Translations under genes and position numbers: made by a program
Assembly (NCBI GenBank): GCA_935421135.1
Contig: OW285192.1
Coordinates: forward strand, 3,949,501 to 4,013,500
Direction of reading: 5' to 3'
DNA from: Bugulina stolonifera
Taxonomy: Eukaryota > Bryozoa > Gymnolaemata > Cheilostomatida > Bugulidae
Length of the DNA stretch: 64,000 nucleotides
In this document: positions 13,807 through 25,736 of the stretch, one piece after another
How the letters are laid out: every line of letters begins with the position of its first letter
Numbering within the stretch: the first letter of the stretch is position 1
The notes under the pieces: generated by a model
What the model was told of the DNA's origin: nothing
The model's input: the letters and a program-made list of their open reading frames with translations, nothing else
Database searches by the model: none

Positions 13807-14384
13807 AAGCTTGGTTTCCAGTTAGCCGGTTTTTGACCGCCGGCTGACCGGTAGAATAAGGCCTGTCGTGTGGAAATCAAAGCCACTAGAAGACCGTAAA
13901 GCCTGTAGCTGACCGCCGGTAAGTTGAAAAATTTCAACTTGCCGGCGGCTAATCATTGATCGCAAGCTGTGCCTGGAGAATGAATACCACGACCTGCGGT
14001 CACCCACCGGCTGTAAAGTAATTGAATAATAATAGCACTTTTATTGCTTTGTTTATTACATGTATTGAGTGAAAACATATGTCTCCAGGTGCCTTCCCGG
14101 TCTACTGCAGGTCCACTGCAGGTCCCCTGTAAGCATCTTGCTGTAGCTGGGAAGGCTACCTGTAGGCATCTTGCTGTAGCTGGGAAGGCTACCTGTAGGC
14201 ATCTTGCTGTAGCTGGGAAGGCTACCTGTAGGCATCTTGCTGTAGCTGGGAAGGCTACCTGTAGGCATCTTGCTGTAGCTGGGAAGGCTACCTGAAGGCA
14301 AAGCCTGTGAAGTGGAAACCACGTTGACTGCAGGCCACCTTCAGGCTACCTGTAGGTAGGACCTGCTGAGTGGAAACCAAACTT
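13807..14384. mobile_element. Inverted-repeat DNA element carrying a minisatellite
   Basis: Ends are AAGCTTGGTTTCCAGTTAGC at the left and the complement of AAGTTTGGTTTCCACTCAGC at the right. Near the left is a near-perfect GC-rich hairpin, CGCCGGTAAGTTGAAA facing TTTCAACTTGCCGGCG (about 13911-13947). The right half is a 33-bp tandem array. No transposase frame remains. Superfamily unknown. Confidence 0.7.
14128..14292. repeat. 33-bp minisatellite, five copies
   Basis: Unit of 33 bp containing GCATCTTGCTGTAGCTGGGA and ending GGCTACC, almost without change across five copies. Being a multiple of three, it leaves frames open on both strands; these are not genes. It lies inside the element at 13807-14384 and resembles its subterminal CTGCAGGTCC / GGCTACCTGTAGG motifs, so it probably arose from the element. 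Confidence 0.93.
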
Positions 14385-15289
14385 AAGTAGTATAGATGTG
14401 TCTTTATTGAGATCCAAGCATCAACTGAGACAATGACAGTATAAAACATCGCTTTATATAGTTTTTAACTTCCAGAAAAAGGTTCTGGTAAAAGGCCGAC
14501 GTAGCGTTGTCCGGAAATTGCACAACAAGATGGAGGCCAGAGGCCCGAGGCCCTACCTTATATGGGTCGGCCATAACAAAAGATGCTTAAAAACATGCAA
14601 AACATGTGCAAAACTAATTATAGCAATTTCTGAGACGTCGGCCCCAGTTACATGGGTATAAAAACAGTATTTACACTTAGTAATTATGACATACTCGTAT
14701 AGTTCAACAGTACATAACCTATAGGTATATGCATGAATAGACAGTAAGTACAAGAGTATTTGGACGAGTGTGAGTTGAGCAATGACAACAACAGGCAACA
14801 ACAGGTGTAATGCTGTCCATCAGGCAGGCTGAGGTCGTACTAATAAATGTCCTGACCATTGCAATATGACGCGGCAAGAACATACAAGTAATCTCTCTAT
14901 GTGGAGTGGTAGAGCAGTCCGTACTCACATGATTGTGTTTGAATATTTAATACATTCTGCTATTTTATTTCTATGTATTACCTGTTATTGTTTTACTCTC
15001 TGCATTTTCCAATTACAGTGATTATCAAATGAGATTTGACTTATCCAACACTACCTGTAAATTAAATAAAACCATGCACTTGAAACTGTGGGTAGGTATT
15101 TTGGGTACAGTTGATACCTGACGCTTTTTAAACTTGCGATATTCGTTGAAGTTGTGCGTCTGTGTAGCATACACTTTACGATTGCTGCAGTATAATCTCG
15201 TGATAGCAATTGCCTTCTACTTTACTGTAAGCTTCAGGAAAAATGGTTAGTTTATTCTATTATTATTGTATATTTCAATGTGCATCACA

Positions 15290-15649
15290 CAGTACCTTCA
15301 AAACCGACCGAGTTCCACCGAAATGAGGATGCTGCGATATATTCATGGCATCAGCCTAGAAGAGCATAGAAGGAATGGAGAGATTGGAGAACTACCAAGA
15401 GTAGAGGCTTTCAGGGTGATAATGAGAAAGAGAAGGCTGCAATGGTATGGGCATGTGTGTCGGAAAAGGGAGGAGGAAGACATTAAGGGAGTCGGTAATA
15501 TCAGTGTTGAAGGCAAGAGAAAGAGAAGTAGACCGAAACATAGGTGGATGGACACAATTAGAACAGATATGAGAATGTGGCAATCAGAAAAGGACGATAC
15601 CAAAGATAGAGCGAGATGGAGGTCGCTGATAGAGTTGGCTGTGTGTTAG
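15290..15649 (+). pseudogene. Non-LTR retrotransposon ORF2, C-terminal fragment
   Basis: The frame ending at the stop 15647-15649 encodes EMRMLRYIHGISLEEHRRN, then RLQWYGHVCRK, then RPKHRWMDTIRTDMRMW and RARWRSLIELA. This is the familiar C-terminal region downstream of the reverse-transcriptase domain in many animal LINE ORF2 proteins. The polymerase and endonuclease parts are missing, so this is a 5'-truncated dead copy. Confidence 0.85.
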
Positions 15650-16320
15650 GATTAAAACGGTTACGGTGAGAAACGGTGAGAAACTGTATATTTCAACGTG
15701 TAAATATTTATTGTATATTTTGGGTATCGCAACAAGAAACATAAAACAAAGAAACCGGAAAAAATAGTTATAACAAAACAGAACAATAGAAGAATAACAA
15801 TCTTCGTGAATATTCTGGTAGGAAAGATGTCTACCATTGTGAATAATATACAAACAATAGAGACCATAGAATCTGCTACTTCTGGTTCTCCCCACCTGAG
15901 ATAAATAAATCTCATGTATTAAATATAAATAACAATGTCTACAATTGTCTTAGGCGCATTAGCAGAGCAGTGAGGATGTATAATAACACATGCACATGAA
16001 ATAGATACCTGTTCCACAGAAGTTAAAAAACACGATAAAAATATACTATCTTACAACAAATACATTGTATAATTATTTCATGCCATCTCTGCTATCCAGA
16101 AGGTACCACTTCACCACTGTAGAGTTAAATTGATTAAACTGTGTACAAATATAAAGAAAACAAGACTGACTATCAAATATCTACTCAGTGGAATGTGTCT
16201 AAGTTAACCAAATAAGTAGTGCAAGAATATACGCCATGTGATTCACTGGGCGAAAGTCATATATTTTCGTGTAAAAGATATTCTTGATTTTCACGAGATC
16301 AGAACAGGTTTGAGTGATGA

Positions 16321-19300
16321 CTATAAAATTCTTTCATCTGATTTACAGCTAGACTCATGCGGAGGTAAAAGTAGCACTTGTTGCTGCGTGTCTTCTTTCA
16401 GTGTGTTCTGATTGTAGTCTGAGACGGCCTCTCCGCTTTCGAGACTGTTTAGTGAAGTTTCACTCGGGATCTTCTGAAAGTTTCCATTCTGTAATGAGAT
16501 ACATATTTCTTTATCGGATTGTCAAGGTTGCAAATTGGGTGACCTTCATTTCAATTACCAAATATCATGAAATACTGAATAATTGGCAAGGTTTCAAGTA
16601 CTTTTCACTTTGCAGAAAAATCATATGCAGACGATGTGTGCAGGTTGCCACAAAAAATAATAACTTTACCTTTTCTCTGTGTAAATATTTGGCACACGTG
16701 TAGACTATTCCACCAGAAAGATTCATCGCTACGCCACTGATCAGTGCCGAATTAAACTGAACCCCTTCAAATGTAAACATACCCACGGTAATCTGCACGA
16801 CTGACTTCATGGTCCCCACTACGCTTGTGGTTAGAGCAGAGTTGTTGCTACAATATGACAGCATTTCTATCAACAGCATAAGATTACAGCCCAAAGGTTG
16901 GCATGACACACAAATTTGGCTAAAAACAAAGTATTGTTGTTGTACTAAACCACTATTGTCGCCGCTATTCAATATTTGCAAAATAATATTGTTCATCCTA
17001 TTTCAGTAAGATTGATGTGTTGTTTGTGTTTGGAAACCTAGCTCTTGCCAAGAAAACCCTCACCTTCAATTTTTAGCCTACGTATGTATGTTGGGAATTT
17101 TGGAAGCACTCAAGTGGTTAATATAAACTGTGCTACAGAGATAGCCATAGGGCGTGCAATTCATAGCATTGTTATTGCGGGCATTGCCTATAACTTTCTT
17201 GTTTATCGCTGTACTCAAGAGCTATTTATGGAATGACAGTGTTAGTGTTGACTCAATAAGATTACTTGGCTATTTCATACTGTAGCTCACCTATGTAAAA
17301 ACTTGCCAAGTATAGACTTATCACAGGCATAGCAATAGGAACTTAACAGGTCTCAATTCCGAATGGAGGTCATAATAGAAATAGCCAACATTCAAATGGG
17401 TTTATCTTGGCTGCCACTAGGTTTACACAGACAAACAACACATTAATCTTAATGAAATAAGATGAACGATATTATTTGCAAATATTGAATGGTACGACAG
17501 TAGTGGTTTAAATACAGATTACTGTTCCATCCATGCCTACAGGTAAAGTCCATCTATGATGTGGTTTCGATTGTAGAATGGAATACTTGCATTAGTTTTT
17601 CGCTTCTGTAACAGGCTACTTGCATGTGTGTTATACAAAATTTCACCTTGCAAATATAGCATACTACGAGCACTGGTACAAAGGCTAGAATAGTATAGTG
17701 TATAGCAGGTACACAGGCTAGGATAGCATAGTGTATAGCAGGTACACAGGCTAGGATAACATAACACAGTGGGTACACAATGGCTAGGATAGCATTGCGT
17801 ATAGTGGGTACAAATGCTAGGATAGCATTGCGTATAGTGGGTACAAAGGCTAGAATAACATTGAGCCTAGTAATGGGTACTAAGGTTAGGATGGTGTAGC
17901 GTAAACAGACGAACCTGTTACATAAGTAGAGAGTGAAGCTAAGGAAAGACCCGAATATTATTTGGGAACACAAGGAGATAATAAACAGGACATTAGTGTA
18001 TCCATCATAGTGAAGTACTCTACCAAATTCTCCAGTAGCTGCAGCTAACACGGCTAACACTGGGAAACTCAGTACGCTATAAAATACAAATACAATATTA
18101 ACATGTATGAGATTTCATTGTAAACCCAGTTGGTTCCCTACTGTGTAATAGTTGGTGTCTAATAGCCTGTGAACCATGATAGTAAGTACTACTAGTAGTC
18201 ACTACTATCCTCCCTGTTGACTGAGGTAATTGTTACATTAAGTTCATTGAGTAGATCTATCGGAGTTATAGACTACTAACTATCTATATTATTACATATA
18301 CCTATAAATCTTAAGAAGGAATTCTCTTTATCAACCAGTAGTAATATTATTATAAACTGTCAGCTACTTCCTCTTTAGGTTACATTACATGCTTCGCTTC
18401 ATATAATAAGGAGATATTGGAGACAGAATTAACTTCTCCTGTATAATTCAACAGTGTACGTACAGATACAGCACATGTGCAACGTACATCTCAGATTGAA
18501 TAGTTACATGTTTAATGTATGTGAAGTTATTTATGCAAGGAATTTATCAATTGAGCAGTCAGAGACTTGTTGTATGTAATGCTTATATATGTTTTATGTA
18601 CTACATGTATGTACTACCTGCATGTATGAATACAAACTTAACGACACAAATGGGTAAACTTCTCATTGCAGACTCTGCCATCTCACACCAACCTTGGGCC
18701 AGCATTGTATACTAATTATAAATTGTAGGTTGGTTCTCCACCCACACACCGCACACCTACCTGCTAATATATAGTATATCTGGTGTGGAGAAGTTGTCAG
18801 CAAGTCTCTGTAGGAGAATGAGATGTAAGGACTTTGAGATGACACTTCCTGCACCTACATTATGTAAAATAATACAACAATAGAACATGTCCCATGTGTG
18901 CCCACCTTTATTGTTCAGGTGTGCCACTTCCTTCTTGGTTTACGTCAAAATTTCAATAAACCAAATTCTTGGCACTGAAAATGTGTGACAAATTTGTTGT
19001 TTTTCATATATCAAGACACCTACACCTGTATTGTGTGACTGTTGGTGCTGTTTCTTGGCTCCAGAATTGAAACAAAAATTTGACACATGATTTGCAAAAG
19101 AGGAACTGGACCACATATTGGGAAATTGCTGATATATTACATGTTTTATATCCTGCCAAATGGATTAAGATTAGGAATAAATAATGAAATCTAGTGAATG
19201 ACAGTTTACTATGGGATTTGCAATCAGAATAATTTGACAGACAGCCTACGACCTAGTAACCATGGCAACACTTTTAGGAATCTCATAACAAATTATACTA

Positions 19301-21454
19301 TTTGGGGGCTAATGAGTCATAAAGTCACTCGGTTTTTATATTAAACTGATGCTCTGCCTCTATAATGTACTGACATAGTCTATGAGCTGACGGACACACA
19401 GATAACTGTATAGCAATTTAAATATGAAAACCGAAACAAAGTTTTGTGTGCTTACGATGAAATTAGTCTAATGGATGCTAATGTTAAGGAGGGCTACAAA
19501 ACTACCATGATATGTATTCGACCATAAATCACAAAATGCTCTACTACTAGATGTAGTCAAAACTTTTCCTAGATGCTCTGAGTGACCTATGTTGGTATTT
19601 ACTACTGTCAACAGTAGTAACTTTATTAACAGTAGTTTGTACCTCATGAATTTATATAATCTACAAGTACATGTATGTACACTTACTAAATGCATACGCC
19701 TCTAAGTGGAAAGTGATATCACCGCTAGCAGCTATAACACATCCTACAGACATCATAAGCACTCCTAAGGCTATGTATTTATTCGGGAAGGATTTGTCGA
19801 GGAACAGGGCACTCAAGACCATTGTCACTAGAGGGCCATTTCTCTTCACCATACTAAAACACAAGTATATGAATACCATGATACATCTGGACTGCAGAAT
19901 ATACTTGTAACCTTGGTAATACAAATGTATATTATTTTTAATCGAAATATCCATAGTACTGTTGCTTCCTACCTTGTATTCAACTTCACATCGTGACATT
20001 CAATCATGAAAAATTTTCAAGAATTCTTCCTTCTACATCATGCGAGAAAATATTTCACTTTTATATAACAACAAGTTTTCAAATGGGTATTAGGAGTAAA
20101 TACTACAGATAGATTACAGAAACGATATAGGTACCGCAGAGGCCCGGGTTCAAACTCCAGTCAGGGTTGACCAATTTCACAGAAGTGGAACCGAGTCCCT
20201 GACTACTCAATTGACAAATTGAAAATCATTACGTAAAATAGCATCATAATATATATTTCTTGTTTCAAAAATTGAAATAAGGTTTACAGTATTTATGAAG
20301 AGGCTAGCTCTCTAGGCTTTCTCTTTTCTCTTCACTTTTTTATTAAAATGTTATCCATGTTCCACAAAGTTGCTCTCCATAGCAAAGGTAGAATGCCATT
20401 TTGAACGCAAATTGTACATGTACATCTGGGAGAAACCCATGATGCCAAAAGCTGGGTTTTAAATAGAAAGTGCAGAATTTGGTAAGGTTACGCTACCTGT
20501 TCATCGTGAAATTCATTTCTTCTAAGGCAAACATGGAGAGTACACCGTTGACGGTGTTAAAGAATGACGGTGCGAGGAACTGTATCACATTTGCTCTTGA
20601 CAGGGCAGGTAGCTCTATGCACTGGCACCAGTTGAGAAGAGTCACTAAAATATAATACAGCACTTTACCGATTTCTTGTTGTTACTATTAGAATACAAAA
20701 TAGTTGTTCATGACATGATAACTGTAACGTCCTCTATTCAAGTGAAATTCTACGATTATTAGATTTAAATCACCTTTTAGTAGAACAGTAATTATTATGG
20801 CATTCTATAAGTCATGGCAATGTACAAAACTTTAATCAGAACAAAATCACTCTAAGCTATATCTACAAGTACAGAAGCAGTCGACGTTCTATACTGCACC
20901 GTTTCATGTGGACTCATCATACAAGCATAGATAGTGGAGCACAAGATATGAAAACGATTCTTGCCCCCCTCCATTGAAAATGATAATTGTAGGATTCTCC
21001 TCCCCTCCGCTATCCCACAGCATTTAACTGGTTAACTATGTCTCACATTCACTAGCTAACATCCTTAGACTGCTAGTAAACATTCTTTATGTTAGCATAA
21101 AAACGATGGAAAGCTAACGGGATGGCACTATTTTACAGAGACTAAGAGAGGAAAACTCTACATTTCTCACATTTAAGGAACGCAAAGCCTGATGGACATG
21201 GTCCATTACTGCGTTATTTAAGGGACTGTAAGATGCTTTCCCTTACCTGTTAGCAATGTCAAGGCTATCTGTGAAGTCATAAGAGTCAACGGATAGCTAA
21301 ATCCAAACACATCCAACACAACTTTGGATAGGAAAGCCAAAGATGTAGCCGTAACGCCATATAGTAACGCGGAACCAACACTGGCGGCCATTAGTGCCGT
21401 GCTGTGACTCTTCGCAATTGCCGGGCAGACAGCATCTCGGACTTGATGTAGCAT
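16321..21454 (-). CDS. SLC35D-like nucleotide-sugar transporter
   Basis: Multi-pass antiporter expected in the Golgi or ER membrane, carrying a nucleotide sugar into the lumen in exchange for the nucleoside monophosphate. Exons: 21247-21454, 20497-20644, 19687-19853, 18761-18854, 17915-18076, 16670-16847 and 16321-16473; phases match throughout and give 369 residues. Aligned landmarks of SLC35D1/2: FLSKVVLDVFGFSYPLTL at the N-terminus; FFNTVNGVLSMFALEEMNFTMN; MVKRNGPLVTMVLSALFLDK; VGCVIAASGDITFHLEAYAFS; SFLSFTLYLCNSNNSALTTSVVG; ending with a soluble 50-residue acidic tail. The last exon was placed by phase, acceptor and open frame; its sequence is not conserved, so it is the least certain part. 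Odd: a 33-bp tandem array starts six bases inside the intron after the fifth exon. Which sugar is carried cannot be told. Confidence 0.9.
17677..17908 (-). repeat. 33-bp minisatellite, about seven units, starting six bases past an SLC35D-like donor
   Basis: After the donor at 17914-17913, units such as CTATACGCAATGCTATCCTA plus GCCTTTGTACCC follow one another. The unit length is a multiple of three and no stop occurs, so retaining the intron would extend the protein with a hydrophobic 11-residue repeat (VPTIRNAILAF-like) to a stop at 17554. Confidence 0.9.
20120..20225. mobile_element. Possible tRNA-derived SINE fragment
   Basis: GGGTTCAAACTCC matches the internal polymerase III B box, within a CCCGGGTTCAAACTCC stretch typical of tRNA T arms. 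No convincing A box or tRNA fold accompanies it. Weak evidence only; it lies in an intron of the SLC35D-like gene. Confidence 0.35.
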
Positions 21455-24400
21455 TTTCCCAAAATCCTCTTAGCCCATCTAACACTATATCTACACTGTC
21501 TATAATTTCGGCTTACATTCCATGAGACATCAATGGTGCATTCTGGTTAGTGTATATGTATAAAGTGAAGTATGTGTGCAGTCACAGAGCACGACTCATG
21601 GCTCAGCCTGAAGACCTGTCCAAATTAATAGCAATATTAATCTACCAAAACACCTACGTGTACCTTGTTCTACTGTACTTGAAAGTGTAAACACTGTCAG
21701 AATAAACATCTTATTAACTAAATTCAAATCAACATTGGCAGACATCAAACATTTTATTTATTGAAAGTCTGACTCAATATTGGTGAGTGAATTTGGATAT
21801 TGAGCTATTGATCAACAATTAGCACTTGTACATAACGTACATGTAGATGTAGGTATGTATTGAATCTCTAGAGAAGGTAAACAGGAACCAGACAATAATT
21901 ATTTCAGTACAACACGTTTACCCTGTAAATATACATTCAAAAGTAAGTTGAACCAACCTAATGGAGCTCAAGTCTGTCCAAGAAGTGAATACAACTACTC
22001 ACTATCGATCATATATCACTAGCAAAACACATTTCCAATAAAATCACTATCTAGAAGTATGGAAATCAAGTTAACTAATGATATGGTTAGGTACATGTGC
22101 TATAGAGATTGGGTCTTATTAGGCTAATGACATAATTTACTTTACTGTGTAATGTAGGCTCTTCAGTTTATTAGCACAGACCCTTCACCAAACAATGCTA
22201 GCTATCAGAGACACAATAGTCTCAACAAACAATAGACAATAAGTCTCTGCTTTGCTTCTGCCAGAATTTTACAAATATCTGTCATCAGCAGTTATTGATG
22301 CAATACTCACCTGTAAGCTTGCAGTATCCTGTACGATCAACCTTGCTATGATAGTAACCAGTCCGAGAAGAAATCAATATTAGAGTTTTCGCAAAATTCT
22401 TGTCCTTAGAAACTTCCTTCTGTGGGGTACAGTTGTCTCACTCCTACATCTATTGATGTTACCTGGTAATACTACCAACTAGTCGTATTCGACTGTGAGA
22501 TATTATATTAAGGATAATATAATATAATAACGTTTCACAGTAGCCACAAATCACCTTATGCACGCGACCATAAACTAATCCTAATTTATAGATATTCAGC
22601 TGACAGGGGTGGATTAGCTCATGCTCCAATGAACCTGTCCCTCACCCGGAGTGGATACATTATCGTGCTCATAGACATAATTATGATAAAATAGAATATA
22701 TTCTACTGCCATGTCATGTTCACAATTCACATGTATTTTAAAACCATTCTATTTGTAGTCTTCCCATTCTAGTTTATAAATAACAAGTATTACATCAACT
22801 AGCCTACACATAACTCATCTATATTTATCAATGTACTGGCAACAGTAGAATCATGGAAGTTTGATACAAGTAAGTAAATTAAGACAGGGAAGAGAATAAA
22901 GAGGTTTTGTAGCACATTGTTGCTGACCGAGGGGGGAGGGGGTAACGCCCTACAGTAGCTATTATTACTCCACAAAAGGTTCAGTAATTACAAGTACAGG
23001 TTCACAATCATGTAACAACCAGGTCACTGGCTTGTGCCAGACAGGGGCGGCTAGCAACCAAGACCGGAGTCTGTGGACAGCAAGCTCCCGTATTGCACAA
23101 GTCCAGCAACTCTCAGTTCTGACTGTTGCTGTACAGGTGAGTGGTGAGTATAGTGCCTTGGCTAGTAGCAGTATAACTCCTAGTCAATGTATAGGTGCTC
23201 ATCAACCTGTATTTAGAATAGGAATGGTGCTGCCTCCTTTTACACTAATCATTCCGCAAGGTGAAAGACAATACCAGCCCGGGTCTGCTGGAAGTAGACA
23301 TTTCAGAATATGTTTTCCAAGTAAAATGCACAAGTCTGGGTCAACCGATTAAAAGGATGGAAAAAGATATCTAAGTAATTACATGATAATTTAAGTAGAT
23401 AAGAAAGCTAAATAGTTGCACACAAGTGATTAAATATTATAGCATGTCCACAATTTAATATTCTTACACCATTTAGATAGTTAGTCAGTTCCAACTCGTG
23501 AGTGCTCAGTGTGTTTTGTTTTGACATTTTCATAGCCAATGCACCTCCTCATACATGTCGACTGACGTCTCTGATATAATCATATAACATGCTTTGTATT
23601 TACTGATTTACATGCATAGATAGTAAGCAATATGTAAACAAAGTAGTGACCAATAGCAAGATATAGCATAATAAAATATAAAACCACTAAAGTTAAATAA
23701 ACTGCTACTAGTTAGTTTCATGTTTTCAAGACTGAAAGTTGTTTGTATTAGGCTTAAATTTGTAGATTTTATTTGCAGATTATTAGCTTCAATATTTTAT
23801 TTTATCACAGTAGAACTTCATAACTTCATAAAATATTACAATTAATTTTCTACACAACAACCCCAGTATGGCTATTTTTAGGTAACTGCTGATATGATCT
23901 ATCCATTCTATCTAGGTCTGGAACATACAGAATTACATTGTCTAAATTATAAAACAGCGTTGACTTGGTGGGTTTGATAGACCTTGAGCACATGCTCACG
24001 ACATTCTGTTTACATAACCATAAACATAATAATATTATATTCCACTATCTCAGTATAGGGCACCCATATTTATGAATGCATGTCCACCGTTCCCATCTTG
24101 CGTATGGACATCCTTCTTGTCTTGTCTCACCTGCCTTGTCTCCAGTCTGGGGTTGAAATACACAACAAAATATGGAGAAATGAGTAAAGAGAAAGTGTTT
24201 TCACATAAATGAGTTATATATCTACATCTTCCTTTCCTAATTCAACTTTATCCTGTACAGCAAATGCTTAGCTTAGAGTTTTTGTTATCTAATTATTTCT
24301 GGCAATCTAAAACTCAGAGCAGGACATTTGTTATTTTTATAAAAGAAGCGTTATGGCAAGTTATACTATTATGCTATTGTGTTATAGTTTCATAAGGACT

Positions 24401-25736
24401 CCCAGGTGTCTAACCTGTTGCTCAGTTTCCCGCTAAGTACACATGAGCCGCCCTCAAGTCACCCGGCACAAGTCAGTAATATCGGCAGGAGTCAGTAATA
24501 TCAGCAGGAGTCAGTAATATCGGCACAAGTCAGTCATATCAGTTTGAACTAGTCAGAGCGCCTAACGGATTTCCTCCCTTATGCAAGGCAAGTTCACAGT
24601 CCAGTATTTAGTTCATCATATTGCCATGTAGGTCGTATTATAAAGAGTATAGTTGCACTCTAAACTAAAACTGAACTTGGTATGAAATCCCCCTCAACAG
24701 CAAGATATGCATACAACATGAACATACATGTACATGTATGTATTGGTACTAACTGCAATTTAATACTAGTATTATACTGTTGTTGTATTGCACTAATACA
24801 CTGTCCAACTCATATAGGCCTACTTGTGTACAATTTTACATACTCATATACAACACGTATGAAAGTAATAGAGTAAGTGTAGTAAAACAGATGATGTATC
24901 AAAGTGCCCTCTGTGACGTATGCGCCACATGATGACGCTCTATTATAATCATCGACTCATTTTACAGGTTCGTTTTGCTTACAAAGGTAAGGATAGTAAT
25001 CCACTACAAAAGGTATCAATTTCTAACACTAAGAATGTTACGCAAACCGAGTCAAAATTTCTAGTTCCTACGCGAAATCTAACTGCAACATTTAAAATTT
25101 AATTGGCTCAGAGAGAAATTTGTTGATTTGTACAAGGAATTCTGCCATACATTAACCAGTATACACATTGGCCTGATCTGCACACACATTGATCTTACCT
25201 GTACACACAATAGCCCAATCAGAGTCTGGATTTGGTGCACATGTACATCATGAAATTCATATTTTATAGTCTGTAGCATTATAGACCTGTTTTACTGCAT
25301 TTGATAACAATGACTGTTAACATAGACACAGAGATGTTTTATTAGATTATTATATTATATTTGGTTAAAGATTGTATCATTATAATGGCAGTTTCAATTT
25401 GTAAACCAAATAATATCACATGTATAATGTACATAATAAATATTAAGTTAAAAATTATTATAATATATTATGATAAGTCAAATTAAATAATATCATCAGT
25501 TATATCATGTAATAGCACAGTGTAAGCATTATACATGTAGAGTGTTGGTTACTGTTGACAGTAAAACAAATTACATGTAGTTGCAACATACATGTACATG
25601 TATGTTGCCATGTAACACACATAGTATGACAACGTACGCAAAGTCTGCCAATGGCAAGCAGCCGTTAATGAGCAAATTCATGGAGTAGATGAACAACACA
25701 TTCTCGAGCATCCCTTTTTCAAAGTAAGTGCAACGA
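21455..25736. other. Gap between the SLC35D-like 5' end and the CDKL5 3' end
   Basis: I see no supported gene. It should contain the SLC35D-like promoter near 21480-21700 and the CDKL5 3' UTR. A plus-strand open frame of 106 codons at 23032-23352 contains a donor-like CAG|GTGAGT, so it may be part of a non-coding or unknown exon. Repeats are few: a 24-bp array near 24466-24541 and AT-rich tracts. Confidence 0.5.
24466..24541. repeat. Short imperfect tandem repeat, three to four units
   Basis: Units built on AGTCAGTAATATCGGCA follow one another with small changes (CAGGAGTCAGTAATATC, CACAAGTCAGTCATATC). Confidence 0.8.

Larger units (their letters stand above)
9644..16320. other. Repeat-rich stretch between ANKRD39 and the SLC35D-like gene
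   Basis: No gene recognised. It holds the 3' UTR of ANKRD39 to about 10100, a TTAA-type element end at 10463, short palindromes at 10225, 11636 and 12040, a 34-bp imperfect duplication near 11899-11970, an inverted-repeat element at 13807-14384 with a minisatellite, and a retrotransposon tail at 15290-15649. A possible exon (acceptor before 12667) and several short open frames have no support from homology or phase. Confidence 0.6.

Noticed and set aside
23032..23352. 106-codon plus-strand gene
   Set aside because: No recognisable domain or supporting exon; an internal CAG|GTGAGT interrupts it. It was left as a note in the gap description.
24050..24150. Alternative 3' exon of CDKL5
   Set aside because: A weak acceptor and donor bracket a short piece in the right strand, but there is no conserved sequence and no way to choose it over the phase-matched terminal exon at 25737-25874.
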